Assembly (NCBI RefSeq): GCF_030272615.1
Contig: NC_081409.1
Coordinates: 244,675,502-244,739,501 of the forward strand
Direction: 5' to 3'
DNA: 64,000 nucleotides
Source of the DNA: Cryptomeria japonica
Taxonomy: Eukaryota; Streptophyta; Pinopsida; Cupressales; Cupressaceae
The notes beneath the pieces are model-generated. The model saw only the letters and a program-made list of their open reading frames with translations. It had not been told where the DNA came from and made no database searches. Numbering within the stretch: the first letter of the stretch is position 1; each line of letters begins with the position of its first letter. Shown in pieces: positions 24,907 to 36,447 of this stretch. Both the position numbers and the translations under genes were made by a program.

Positions 24907-27900
24907 TTACGGTAATGCTGCAGGAGAAAGGCAAAAGCCTTCGGCTGCAGGAAGAGTAGCGGGAGGAACCTGAACGAACTGCTGCATGAATTCTTCCTTG
25001 GAGACTGGTTTATGGTATAACCGGAGTCGGTGGCCATTCACTAGCAATTTGAAGCGGACTGGGTCTATTGTTACCAGCTGTACAGCTCCATTGTCAAACA
25101 CATTTTCAACTTCATAGGGGCCAAGCCAACGTGTTGTGAGCTTACCTTGGTTTTCTTGATATCTGGAATCATATAACAGAGCCCAATCTCCAATAGAAAA
25201 TTTCCTGGTTTTGATGTGTTGATCATGCCATTTCTTCCTTTGCTGTTGGATTGCTTCTGTATGCTGCAGGGTGGCTTTTATCATTTCATCCAAAACATTT
25301 AGCTGCAGGAGACGGTCCTTCTGTGCTTCAGATATGCCTATATTGAGTTCAAGAGCTATTCTCAAAGTTTTGTGTTCAAATTCTATGGGTAACATTGTTG
25401 TTTTTCCATAAAACAGCTTAAAAGGTGTAAACCCAGTTGTTGTTTTCCATGTAGTTCTATAAGCCCAAACTGCTTCAGGAAGTCTATTGCTCCAATCTTT
25501 TCAATGTATCTGTACTGTCTTTGTGAGGATCACCTCAATTTCTCTATTTGTTACCTCTGCCTGACCATTGGCTTGAGGGTGATAAGGGCTGGACTTCCTA
25601 TGTTTGATTTTATAGTCATTCATTAGTGCAGTGATCATATTAGACGTAAACTGAGCTCCTTGATCGGTTACAAGCTCTCTGGGAACCCCAAATCTTGTGA
25701 AAATTTGTTCATACAGAAACTCAGCAACATTGTTATCTCGAGCATGAGCCATAGCTGCTACCTCGACCCATTTTGTTACATAGTCCGTGCAAACTAGAAT
25801 GTATGACTTTCCGTTTGATGGTGGATCAATTGGTCCTACAAAATCCATCCCCCATTTATCAAAAGGGGTGACTATTATCTGTGGATGTAGTGGCATTTCA
25901 TCGGACTTAGTTGGTCTTCCCATATGCTGGCATTTGTCACATTTTATTGTATAGGCCACAACATCCTTATGTAATGTTGGCCAGCAGTACCCTGTTGTAA
26001 GAACTTTCATTGATGTTCTTTTTGCTGCAAAATGTCCTCCACATGGTTCATCATGGCAAGCATGCAATATGTTATAAGTTTCATCTTCTCTTACACATCT
26101 TCGCATTACCTGATCAGGTCCAGTATAAAACAAACTATTTGCAATCCAAGAAAAGTTAAAACTTTTTTCTATTAACAATTTCTTTTCTTTTGGAGAAAAG
26201 TAGTCTGGTATTCTGTTTGCTGCTAGATAATTGGCAATGTCTGCATACCAGGGTATATGTGCAGCGATGGAAAACAAGTGTTCATTTGGGAATCTATCAT
26301 CAATGATCTCATGTTCAACAGGTGCAGCTGATTGGAGTCTTGATAAAAAGTCAGCTACAACATTAGCTCTCCCTGGTTTGTCAATTATGAAAATGTCAAA
26401 TTCTTGTAACAACAGGAGCCAACGTGCCAACCTACCAGAAATGGCAGGTTTGTTCATCAGATATTTGATTGCTGCATGGTCAGTATGAACAAATATCTGA
26501 TAACCTGTGACATAATGTCTAAATTTATTCAAAGCATATACTACTGCAAGCAACTCCTTTTCTGTGATAGTATAGTTGAGCTCAGGACCTTGAAGGTTCT
26601 TGCTGATAAAGTAAATAGCATGTTCAATTGAATTTTCTTTTTGATTCAGAACTGCTCCTATGCCAAAGTCAGAAGCATCAGCATGTATGTGAAAAGGCAA
26701 ATTCCATTTTAGACCTTGAAGAACAGGGGCTTTAGTAAGCAAGTCTTTTAATTGTAGGAAGGATTTTTCACAGGCCTCTATCCACTCAAATTGGGAATCC
26801 TTTGTTAACAAAGCATAAAGTGGACTGACAATTTTACTGAAGTCTTTTATAAACCTTCTATAATACCCTGCATGACCAAGAAAACTTTTGACATCTTTTT
26901 GTTTTGCAGGAGTTTGTAAATTCTGAATTACTTCAATTTTAGCAGGGTCAACCTGAATTCCATTTTTTGAAACATGATGACCTAGAACAATACCTTCTTC
27001 CATAATTAGAAAACACTTCTCACTGTTTAGAGACAAATTTTGCTCTCTACATCTTTTCAATACTTTTTCTAAATTTAGCAGTGCTTCTTCAAATGTGACT
27101 CCATAGGCAGTGAAATCATCCATGTAAATCTCCATACATTCATGAGATATATCAGCAAAGATACTGATTACTGCTCTTTGAAATGTTGTTGGTGCATTGC
27201 ATAGGCCAAAAGTCAAGACCGAATAAGCAAATGTTCCCCATGGACAGGTAAAAGTGGTCTTATCTTGATCTTCAGGGGCTATTTTTATCTGATTATATCC
27301 ACTGTAACCATCCAAAAAGGAAAAATATTTTTTGCCAGACAGTGAGTCTAGTACTTGATCTACAAAAGGTAGTGGAAAGTGATCTTTTTTAGTAGCACTA
27401 TTCAATTCTCTGTAATCTACACATACTCTCCATTTTCCACCTTTCTTGGGAACAATGACTAAGGGAGAAACCCATTGACTGTCAAAGATTGGATAAATAA
27501 AGCCAGCATCAAGCAATTTTTGAAGCTCACTTTTAACTATTTCCCTAAGTGCTGGATTTACTCTTCTTTGAGGTTGTTTAATTGGTGAACAATCTTCTTT
27601 GATATATATCCTATGAGTACAAACTCGAGGATCTATTCCTTGCATGTCCCCATATTCCCATGCAAAAGCTTTATGTTGTTCTTGTAGCATTTTTAATAGA
27701 TTAGTCTGTTGAGACTGTGACAGTTTATTATTGATATTCAAACAATGACCTTGAGACAATTCTATCTGTTCCGTGAGATCACTCATAGAGTCTACAGGTA
27801 ATGTTTGTATCTCTTGTGGAAGCAAATTATGAAAAATCACTGGAAGTTTAGGTAGTGAATTTTCAGAATCTGGTTGCTGCAGGAAACATTGTAAATGAGT

Positions 27901-28110
27901 ATCATTTGGATCAGATGAACCCTTTTTATCAAAGTTGTTTTGTAGAATTTGAAACAATAAGGCATCTTCACTCTGAAGTTGTGAGAATGGGTCATTTTGA
28001 ATCATCATTAATCGAGCCAAAGAATTGGTTTCTTCAATTTCCTCCCCCACATTTGGCCAAATAGGTTGGGACAAATCTGGCTGAGGTCTAGCAGGAGGAT
28101 ACAGAGCCAA
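24907..28110 (-). pseudogene. pol: Element H pol: RT, RNase H, integrase
   Basis: A single frame of about 1070 codons with one stop (TGA at 25501-25503). The first 869 codons are open. RT has FIYPIFDSQWVSPLVIVPKK, VDYRELN, FLDGYSGYNQI and the active-site YMDD, followed by SFLGHAGYYRRFIKDFSKI. RNase H has IHADASDFGIGAVL, ITEKELLAVVYAL and HTDHAAIKYL. Integrase has H/H...CDKCQ, WGMDFVGPI, VTDQGAQF and HPQANGQAEVTNRE, so the DDE triad and HHCC finger look intact. The tail with RKFSIGDWALLYDSRY and GKLTTRWLGPYEV follows the stop. The protein copies element RNA and inserts the DNA in the nucleus. It is in frame with protease upstream, separated by one TAG. Confidence 0.95.
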
Positions 28111-28674
28111 TTTCTTTGTGGACTACCCATCAGAAATGGTCATATCTCCAGAATGACATCCTATAAAAGCATCGGCAGTTGCTAACCATGGTCTACCAAG
28201 AATAACTGGATACCCTCCTAAAGTTGCCTTAACTGATAATATTGTGAAATCAGCAGGATACTCCCAAGATTCAAGAATAACAATTACATCTTCTACAATC
28301 CTATCAGATTTAACTGTGGAGCTGTCTGCAAGCTGCAGGACTGTGGGTGTAAACCTAATGTTTGAAATGTTCAGGGAGTCCATTGTATGCTTTGTCATGA
28401 CATTAATGGTAGCACCTAAATCAATCAAAATATTTTTTACAACTTGGCCATTTACATTTATCTGCATTACAGGACTTCCAGGGTCAATATACTTTGGAAT
28501 AACTACATTTCCCAACATTATATCAGCCAATTTTCCTAAGACATGAATTGTTTGAGGGTCCTTTTTTCTTCGTCCAGGCTTCTTTAATAGCTTTTCCAAA
28601 AATAGGAATATCTTTAATAGCCTGAAATAAAGGAATTTGAATCTGCACATTTTTGAGCTAATCCATAATGTCAA
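28111..28674 (-). pseudogene. Element H protease
   Basis: A 183-codon frame joined in frame to RT across one TAG near 28120. The retropepsin core reads NILIDLGATINVMT (usual D-S/T-G-A; here Leu in the second position, catalytic Asp kept) and later PVILGRPWLATADAFIG. The preceding LGKLADIMLGNVVIPKYIDPG is typical of Athila. It would cut the Gag-Pol polyprotein. A frameshift near 28570-28590 separates it from gag. Confidence 0.85.
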
Positions 28675-30385
28675 AAGTGGGTTGTTCCATAGGTTTATAT
28701 GCAGTACTTTGCAACCTTTGAGGAAAAGGTGGGTTATCTTGATTTTGCAGAATAGGCTCTTTAGGAACAGTATCTGTTATTGGCATGTGCTCAATAGGAA
28801 CAACAGGTGTAGTTGGTTCTTCATGGGGAGGATCTGATATTTCAGTAATCTGAGGCAGTTTTGGAGCAGGTAAAGTAGTTCTAGACCTCAAATGGATGTC
28901 ATTAATGTTTAAGGCATAAGCTTGATATTGGTTGGCTTCGACAAGATACGCAGGCTGCTGAGGCTTATTATTGGGATTGGGCATTGGCTGGGCAAGCATA
29001 GGCATTTGTTTTGGAGGTCCAGGATTGGTGGCAGTTACTGCAGGAGGCGGCATAATGGCTTGTGGTTGCGGTTGTGGAAGCTGCAGGAATCCAGAGGATT
29101 GGTTTTGCCATTGTTGAGGGCCTCGCCATTGAGAATTTTGCTGCCAATTTCCTGAAGGTGGGGTCCATTGCCCCTGTGGTTGCTGCCATCCTCCTTGAGG
29201 GGATTGCCATTGCTGGTTCTGATAATTAGGCCAATTTGGTTGAGGTGGGTTCTAGGATGGTGGTGGTCCATATGCATGTTGCCATTGGTTATTATATCCA
29301 GAATAAGAATTACCGAAAGTTAAAGGGTCTTGAGGCATACCTTGTCTTTGGGCCCATGGTCTCCTTTGTGCAACAAAGAACACGTGATCATCATCTCCTT
29401 CTACTGGCTTAAAGTCAGTAGGTAGTTGTTTAGCTTCCAAATTAGCCACCATCTTGCATCTGCAGTCACGCTTCTTTTGTCTGCAGTATGGATAAAATTC
29501 GGCCAAAACTACGTCAGCCTCCTCATGTTTCTTTCGAGCTTGCATAGTGTCTAGTTGCGTAGCCATATTATTAATGATGTCCTGCTTGAAGTCAGATAGC
29601 AAATTTGTTATCTTTATTCGGGAAACTCCACCAGAAGAAGACTTCTCTATTGTAGGATAATGACCTCTACCTTTCTTAACTATTGCTCGAGAGTAGTTAA
29701 GACATATTTTCTTTATATCATCCCAAGGCACCTGGGTTATATCACCTCCTCCTATCAGGTCCAGGGCATCTATGCAAGCATCACTGATTCCCTTTAGAAA
29801 CAGCAGTTTTTGAGAGTCCTCGTTGAGAGTATGGTTTGAGTTCCTCTATAGTGCAAACAAGAATCTAGAAATGTAATCTTCCAGACTTTCATCCTCCTTC
29901 TGCTGAATTCGGAATATATCATCACCCTTGCTAGTGCTCTTACAATATTCCTTATACTTTTCAAGGAATTTTGTCTGCATGACCTCCCAACTATCAACTA
30001 CACCTCATCCCAGACTCATGAACCATCTGAGAGCTCCTTCCTTCAAGGTGGAAGGGAATAACTTCAATTTATGAGCGTCTGTGTTGTAGTCATAATTGCG
30101 ACAGAGGACATCAAATTCAAACAGAAAGGTTTCTGGGTCCTCTGTGACCAGGCCATAAAACTTTGGAAGCAAAGAAGAGGGAATGTTTTTAAGATTGTCA
30201 GTATCTCCCTGGGGAACAATAGGAAACTCAAATGCAGGAGGTGGATTATTTGCCATGTTTGGTTGCTGAAATAACAGAGTGAATGGATTTTCCTCAGGTT
30301 CGTTGTCAGCTAGGTCAAATGGTAGTTCAATAAATAGATTTTCAGGGATGAACCTTCCCAGTGCGTCTCTTCTTCTTCTATGCAT
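28590..30385 (-). pseudogene. gag: Element H gag
   Basis: One frame of about 590 codons with four stops (near 30005, 29847, 29252 and 28658). The capsid domain has NIPSSLLPKFYGLVTEDPETF, LFPSTLKEGALRWFMSLG and, past a stop, FLEKYKEYCKSTSK and EDYISRF. After it comes a Cys-rich bit (PYCRQKKRDCRCK), then a long Gln/Pro/Trp/Asn-rich tail with a LQLPQPQPQAIMPPP region. No standard CCHC knuckle is seen. Athila gag proteins have this layout. It ends in a frameshift before protease. Confidence 0.85.
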
Positions 30386-30480
30386 GCAATATAATGAATA
30401 GTGACTTGAAAAATCTAGAAAATTTTACTAACAAGCTAAACTAATGCCAAAAATGACTTCTGATAAACTCCTAGCTAGAT

Positions 30481-30502
30481 GCCATCCTCGGCAACAGTGC
30501 CA
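30481..30502 (-). other. Primer-binding site of element H (tRNA-Asp type)
   Basis: Minus-strand TGGCACTGTTGCCGAGGAT, close to the Athila/Tat PBS complementary to tRNA-Asp (TGGCGCCGTTGCCGGGGAT), four A/T bases inside the 5' LTR. Confidence 0.85.
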
Positions 30503-30506
30503 AAAA

Positions 30507-31795
30507 TGATGGTCGTGCCCACAAAAGGATATGAAAATCACAGTAAAACCTTTCCTGAGAATTGGGCATTCCAACAGGTGACCAATATCTCTCTCTGTAG
30601 ACGTTCATTTACTTGTCAAACCAAGGGACGTATACTTTAAATGGCGCAGCAAAATATATGCACTAGGAACTTATTTTGGTCAAATCTTAGCGGAAATACA
30701 TACTGAAAAGAAATCCTACCTACACTATAGGAAGGTAATGCAAAGCTTTTTAACTCAACTATGATTTGATTATGACATAAACCATAATAACTACAACTGA
30801 AACACAAACTATGAACTGGCCTTATGCTGCAGGAACAGACACAGTGATGGATTCCTTGTGCTGCAGGAGCAATGTAAAGCTGAGTTTGTATAAAAACTTT
30901 AAAGATGAAAGCAAACTGAAGCTTAACAGGAAAGAACAACTAACTAACTAGCTACAGATACCTACTAAGTGGGCCCCCTTAGAAAGCATCTCCTGATTAC
31001 GTAGATACAAAACTCAGAACTTCATTGGACTTTATTCATAAAAACAGAATGATATACATTGTTTTGTTGATATGGAAACTAACAACAAACTCTGCTTCTG
31101 GTTAAACAGATTCTATCTTTCATTATCATCTTGATTCTTACATGACATCTACTATTCTTATTCTATCCTTCTCTTGCCTCCTTCTCGCGCAGGAGGAGAA
31201 GCTTTATTTAAAAATAGGAGAGCAACTAACTAACTAACTAACCCCATCAAAGAAAGACGTGGAAGTAAAACATATCCTCGAATCAAGGAACAAACTTCAT
31301 AAATGAATTTATGTGCTTAACCTGATCCAGAGAGAATTTAGCACTCCACTCTTTGTCATTAAAATTCTTTCCCATGATTTCAGTCAAAGAGTCTTTGCCG
31401 GAGCTTCCTCGAAGTCGTGCAGGAAATGGACTTTACTACAAGACCGAGATTGGCTGCGTATGACTCGATCGTTCTTCAACAACCTGCGAAACAAAAGGTA
31501 ACAGACAACAGAGAAAGGCGTATGGCACATACACGATATCCATTCATTAATCACACATTTTAGATTTACTTCATCATTCAAAAAATGTATACGATATACT
31601 AGTCATTTTAGGGGGTCAATGGGGCAATAAATGCAATCAAGTCAATCACAAAGAGCTGTAGGAATATAAAAGTCTCTTGCTACAGGATATCCCAAAAAGG
31701 TTTCACAAAGTCTGAACATCCATGAAATAACAAAAGTAAAGGCATTTAAAAGTTTATCATAACATCCAAATTATGAGCATATTTTAAGCTCATCA
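30507..31795 (-). repeat. 5' LTR of element H (right copy)
   Basis: 1289-bp partner of 20461-21749 at about 98 percent identity by eye, followed by the TSD TATAT at 31796-31800. It carries CTGCAGGA at 30827 and 30861; the third site of the other LTR is CTGTAGGA here. Confidence 0.95.
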
Positions 31796-31800
31796 TATAT

Positions 31801-32570
31801 CATAAATGTTTATACTAACTTCCAACTTTTCAAAAGCTTAGTGATGACAAAAAGAGCACAAACAATTGGCTAACAGAATGACAACATTGTGTAATTAGAT
31901 TGCATGACCATAATAGATTTCATGTCAATTACATTCATATGTAGTTACATTTATTTTATCATTATCATCATAATACCATTTCATTTAGTAGCATAAATAC
32001 ATCATTTTTCATTTAAAGAAACATATGATTATCATCATCATCCTCATCATTAAAATATAAAAATTACATTTCATTATTCGTTGTATTTATCAAGATTCAT
32101 CATTTACATTTAGCTTGCATTTCAACAACATCACATAAGTGCATTTACCATGTAATCATCATTGCATCATGACACATAACACATCATCATATATGCATAT
32201 ATCACCTTCAAATAATATAGATCACATCATCATAAAATCACTTATCAAATAGAAAGCACATGCCACATTAACACCATCTGCATCCATAACCATAGAATCA
32301 TGTAGACATGCACATAAAACATCTGGAATCATTTATAAAATCATCATCTTCATGTATCAGCATATACATCAGATTGTGCATCATCATACATATATCAAAA
32401 AGACCTTGTAAGATCACCATAAAAATCAGTCACAACATCATATGCATTCATGAACATGAATAATCACATATAGATATCTGTAAGCATATAAATAAAAAAT
32501 CATGACATCCACAAGCATCATCATCTAAAACACATCATCATGTATAAGCATCACATGTGGAACCAAGGAA
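31801..32570 (+). repeat. Element F CAT-rich low-complexity region
   Basis: Non-coding DNA dominated by CAT, ATCATC and ACATCA words and poor in G on the plus strand (e.g. 32030-32060, 32160-32240, 32380-32560). It lies between integrase and the 3' LTR of a Tat element, the region known in Tat/Ogre elements to accumulate simple tandem repeats. Confidence 0.7.
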
Positions 32571-32799
32571 AATCGCTATCGCATATCATATAAATCTCAA
32601 ATCAAGGTCAAGTATACAAATGATATCGTATCTGTATATAAGATACACCAAAAAAATGATCTATATCACAAATGGTACAATCAAGCATGACTGCCTTTGG
32701 ATGTTGACGATCTCACAACACCTATATCACCACCAGATGTCCCTGCCCCAAGATATTTGCCAGGTAGGTCTTGTCGTAATGGCCCTATAACACCCCTAT

Positions 32800-34560
32800 C
32801 TTGGTGCTAGTATGACTCTATCCTGATCTAGTAGCCGCCACAACTATGTAGCTCGGTGCTCTATGCTCTCAAGGGATCAAATCCTCATATAACCACCTAT
32901 AGTACTCGACCTCTTGGGCTGAGTACTGGATTTCTCTCAAGGTATCTCTGAGCGGGGCTCCTGCTGCTACTATGTCTAAACTATTGGCCAAGGCCTTCAC
33001 TTGACCCTTCCGCTCTAATGCAGTATCCCTCTCTGTCTGTAGCTGGGTAATCTGTCTTTGTTGTGCTATAATTTATCTCTACTCCTATGCCTATAACCAC
33101 TACACACAGACCTGTAATGCCCTGATCTGTGCATCTTGTTAATGCAAGGGCACCCGAATATAAATAGGAGCTTGAGAAGAGGTACTTGTTGCCCCTGTCC
33201 ATGTAACTGGTTGAGGGAGGATCCCTGATCTCCTCCTCTGTATTGTTCTCCCTATATCTCGACTAACCGTCGCAACAACACCACCACCACCACCACCACC
33301 ACCACCACCACCCTCCTCATCATCATCCCTGCGTCTCTACCCTCCACGACCCTGTGGTATGTCCTCATCCTCATCATCAAAAGTTGGCACTGGCTCAGGT
33401 GGATCAAAAAATCGTGGCACTACGTGTGATAACCAAAACTATGAATACTCAGTTGTCATACCAATATCAATAACCTCAGTGGCATAATTCCAAGTTAGTA
33501 CACCTAGGCTCAGATACTTTGTCACAACTGAATCACTCAAGATGGTAGGACCCCACTCTGGCACATCCTGCTAGCAATGGGTGCATAAACAATCTTCATG
33601 TGGTATACCCTATTGTCGACCATACTGTCGATATTTCCAGCTGTGTAAAAACCTCTCAATAATGAAAGGCATTCGACCAATCAAATATCGCGACACAAAA
33701 GTATAGGGCATATCTCGTGCGTCCTCAGGCCAAGCCTCACAATCCAGATACGACCTCTAGATGACTATATCCAAATCATCTAACACACAGTGCCAATACT
33801 CTTGTTTGCCCAGCTTACATTAAACAACAACACCCGTGTACCCATATGAATAAGGGTGGTCGACTAGTCTGTCTCTATCTGCTAGCGGCCAAGTAACTGC
33901 TATATGCTCCCAAGCCCACATCTGTAACAATGTCACCCCTACTGATAAACTCATTTACTCTAGATACACCACCCAATGGAGTTCTCTATATAGATGAGCT
34001 AGCATGCTAGACCCCCAAGCAAATCTCCTACCCTTCATCATCATGTCCTCTAGAACTAACCCCTATCCCACTACCGGTCCCTTTGACCTATGGTTGAGAT
34101 ATAAGACTCATGATCCAATGAAACCTGTAAGGATAGAAGGCAATAGTGCATAACTATCAGCTATCTCTTGCCAAGTGATCTCGTACCCAATTATGTTCTC
34201 ATCCTGGAACACTCATTATAGAGCCTCAGTGCCACCCTCCTCAGTATTCTCATATAGTAGCAAATATCCAACAATAGGGATCCGCAAAATCCTATACACA
34301 TCCTCAGGCATCACCATCATCTCCCTCGTTGCTAGATGGAAGGTTTTGATGTCGCTATGCCACCACTCTGCCAACACTATCAATAAACCTCAATTAATCA
34401 TATATCGGAGCATGTCAAGAAGAGAGTATAATTCACACCTCTCAATGATATCTCTATCATCCTGTGAAAATTGAGGGATCAGTCTCCATGTCTTCAGGAA
34501 TCACTCTCGATACCAAAGGACACCTAACCTCTCCTACATATTGAAACCATATCAAGTCAC
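32800..34560 (-). pseudogene. Antisense plant-mobile-domain (PMD) gene in element F
   Basis: Minus-strand reading, opposite to F's own pol. From about 34500: FSQDDRDIIERCELYSLLDM, then AEWWHSDIKTFHLATREMMV and MPEDVYRILRIPIVGYLL, then AWGSSMLAHLYRELHWVVYL and LLQMWAWEHI (33903-34020), then FVSRYLIGRMPFIIERF and a WKYRQYG stretch. Order and words (TFHL..GE..I..EDV...L.LP..G; L..LYRELC; LLLLQ.WAWERI) are those of the plant mobile domain of MAIN/MAIL1-like proteins. A Gly run encoded by (ACC)n at 33278-33312 and a coiled-coil-like QITQLQTERDTALERK follow. Stops interrupt every part. Antisense extra ORFs downstream of pol are known in Tat elements. No intact copy is present. Confidence 0.8.
33278..33312. 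repeat. (ACC)n microsatellite
   Basis: About 11 ACC units, coding poly-Gly on the minus strand within the PMD gene relic. Confidence 0.9.
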
Positions 34561-35253
34561 ATCATATCAGCCATCAATAATAAATCAAATATAATCTATC
34601 GATTTGATCTAATAAATCAACAACATATCCAATATCTCAATCACATCAAACCAATAAAACAACACAATATCAGAATCCAACAATCAAATCTCACTCCAAT
34701 ACCATATCGAAATCAAAAATCACCATATCAAGATCTAATAGACCCATATCCAAAATCGAGAAAATTCAATCAAAAATCAATCATTGATCAAATCAAATCT
34801 ATTAATCAAGATCATCTCAATCACATAAAAGAAATCAAAACACACGATATCAACATCAAACAATCACTCCTCAAGATTAGACCCATAATGAAAAAGAAAC
34901 CTATATCCGAACCATATTGAGCTCAAATCCATATCAAGATCAAAGAGAACATATCAAAACCCATCTCGAAAATCAAACTATCAAGCAATCCACATCAAAG
35001 ATCCATATCGTGACCCATATCGAGCCCCATATCAAGCAATCAGATCAATCAGACCCATATCAACACCAATCAAATCAAATTAATCATATCAAAGATAAAA
35101 ACTCAACCAAACAACGCAAATTTTTCATCTTACAATTTGGACACGCTAAAACACACCTTAAATGTGCTTGACTACCCCCTATGCACCAATGTTCTCAAAA
35201 AATGCGCTAAAGTTCAAGGCACATGCACTAAATTCAACCTATGTGCACTAATC
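34561..35253 (+). repeat. Element F ATATCAA/ATC-rich region and start of TGCACTA array
   Basis: From about 34560 to 35130 words such as CATATCAA, AATCAAAT and CCCATATC recur at short intervals, with little G on the plus strand. From about 35190 a degenerate array of (A/T)TGCACTAA units at 15-30 bp spacing begins and continues at 41795 beyond element D. The last five bases (TAATC, 35249-35253) are D's target duplication. Confidence 0.7.
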
Positions 35254-36049
35254 TGTTAGGATTCCCACAGATACTAAGAGGGGGGTGAACCAGTATATGA
35301 CTGGTTAAAAGATTTTCTTAACTTAAAACATGTAAAGCATATCAATACTATATATCGGTAAACAAGAAATAATGCAATAAACAGATATAACAACAACCAC
35401 ATGAAAAACACACCATAACACAGTAGTTTAATGAGGAAACCCGGTGTGGGAAAAACCTCTGTGGGATTTGTGACCCACAATATTCACTTACTGGCCAATA
35501 AGAGAATATTACTCCTACAAGAGGGGCCTACACATGCAGGAAGGCCAAGTGCCTAGAGCTCACTGCACAATTACAAAATGGGAAGTCTCACTAACTTACA
35601 AAATGGATTATATAAATCCAATATCTTGTACTGCTTCAAAATAGCATCTACTATGCCAGATCCAGTACCGGTTTATAGCTCTACTTCATACATAAACCCT
35701 TAACCTATAATTCGCATAATAGGTCTGCCTTATTTTGCCTATATATTTCCTTCCATCTATTACAAAATGTTCTACAATGATCTCTTATATATATGAGTCA
35801 TTTTACAACTTGCCAAGTTGGCTTACAGTGATTTACAATAATTAACAAAATATATTACAAACAAAATTCCTGTCAGCTTCTGTGTCGGTATGCTTCCTTT
35901 TACTATTGGTGGTCTCTGTGTCGGTGTAGAGTCTGTCTTTGCTGGTGCCGGTAAATTTTCTTGCTGGTGTCATAGGATTGTAAGGTTGCCATCAATGACA
36001 AAACCTTCAATCACCTACAATATCTCATTGGAGTGTGCATTTGCCAACA
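35254..36049 (-). repeat. 3' LTR of element D (left copy)
   Basis: TGTTAGGATTCCCACAG to TTGCCAACA on the plus strand. It contains GAGGAAACCC..GGGAAAAACC near 35431 and GAGGGGGGTGAACCAG near 35278, motifs shared with B, I and J LTRs. Confidence 0.92.
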
Positions 36050-36447
36050 ATCTCCCCCTTTGGCATTGATGGCAACACTCATGAAAAAAATCCAAAAATT
36101 GTTATCCAAAAGAGTCTGCCGGAATTGTCTTACCAAAAATTTGTGTACCAAAAGAATATGTGCTCCCACTGAGCTAATGAGTCATTTGCTGGTTATTTTT
36201 CTCATTCCACTACTCCCCCTTTGGCATCAATGACAAAGGTTGTCAAAGTGTCAATTGAGTGTGGTTTCCTATTTCATCCTTGTAACCGGTTGGTTACAAT
36301 CTGAAAAAGATCTGCCAAAACCAGATTTAGGCTCTCAATGAACTTTTTGTTGTCTTTTATTGCGGCCTCAGTCCTCTAAACTGTATTAGTGAGGTGTTGC
36401 ATTTGCTCTGCCGGTGTTTTCTGTCCTTGAATCAAAGCATCAGATAT
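36050..36447 (-). other. Element D polypurine tracts and 3' untranslated region
   Basis: Minus-strand CCAAAGGGGGAGAT abuts the 3' LTR. A second copy (plus-strand ACTCCCCCTTTGGCATCAAT) lies at about 36212-36231. Each is flanked by a near-palindrome of the TTGGCATTGATGGCAA type. Confidence 0.8.

Larger units (their letters stand above)
20461..31795 (-). mobile_element. Element H: Athila-type Ty3/gypsy with an extra ORF
   Basis: A full-length 11.3-kb element on the minus strand. Both LTRs are 1289 bp (20461-21749, 30507-31795), flanked by TATAT at 20456-20460 and 31796-31800. Order in element sense: LTR, PBS of tRNA-Asp type, gag, protease, RT-RNase H-integrase, spacer, an 828-codon extra frame in the env position, PPT, LTR. 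The RT region (YMDDFTAYG, KSFLGHAGYYRRFIKDFSKI) is Athila-like. LTRs differ at about 27 positions by eye, with no length change, so it is among the youngest insertions here. Stops and one frameshift break the genes. Confidence 0.95.

Noticed and set aside
26231-26488. Plus-strand frame inside element H pol
   Set aside because: Shadow of RNase H coding sequence on the other strand.
20591-31581. Frames of 100 and 65 codons found twice (20591-20893 and 30637-30939; 21338-21535 and 31384-31581)
   Set aside because: They are the same stretches of the two H LTRs; LTR sequence, not genes.
32981-33202. Minus-strand 73-codon frame near the PMD relic as a separate gene
   Set aside because: It lies out of the phase that gives the PMD-associated coiled-coil words and has no recognisable content.
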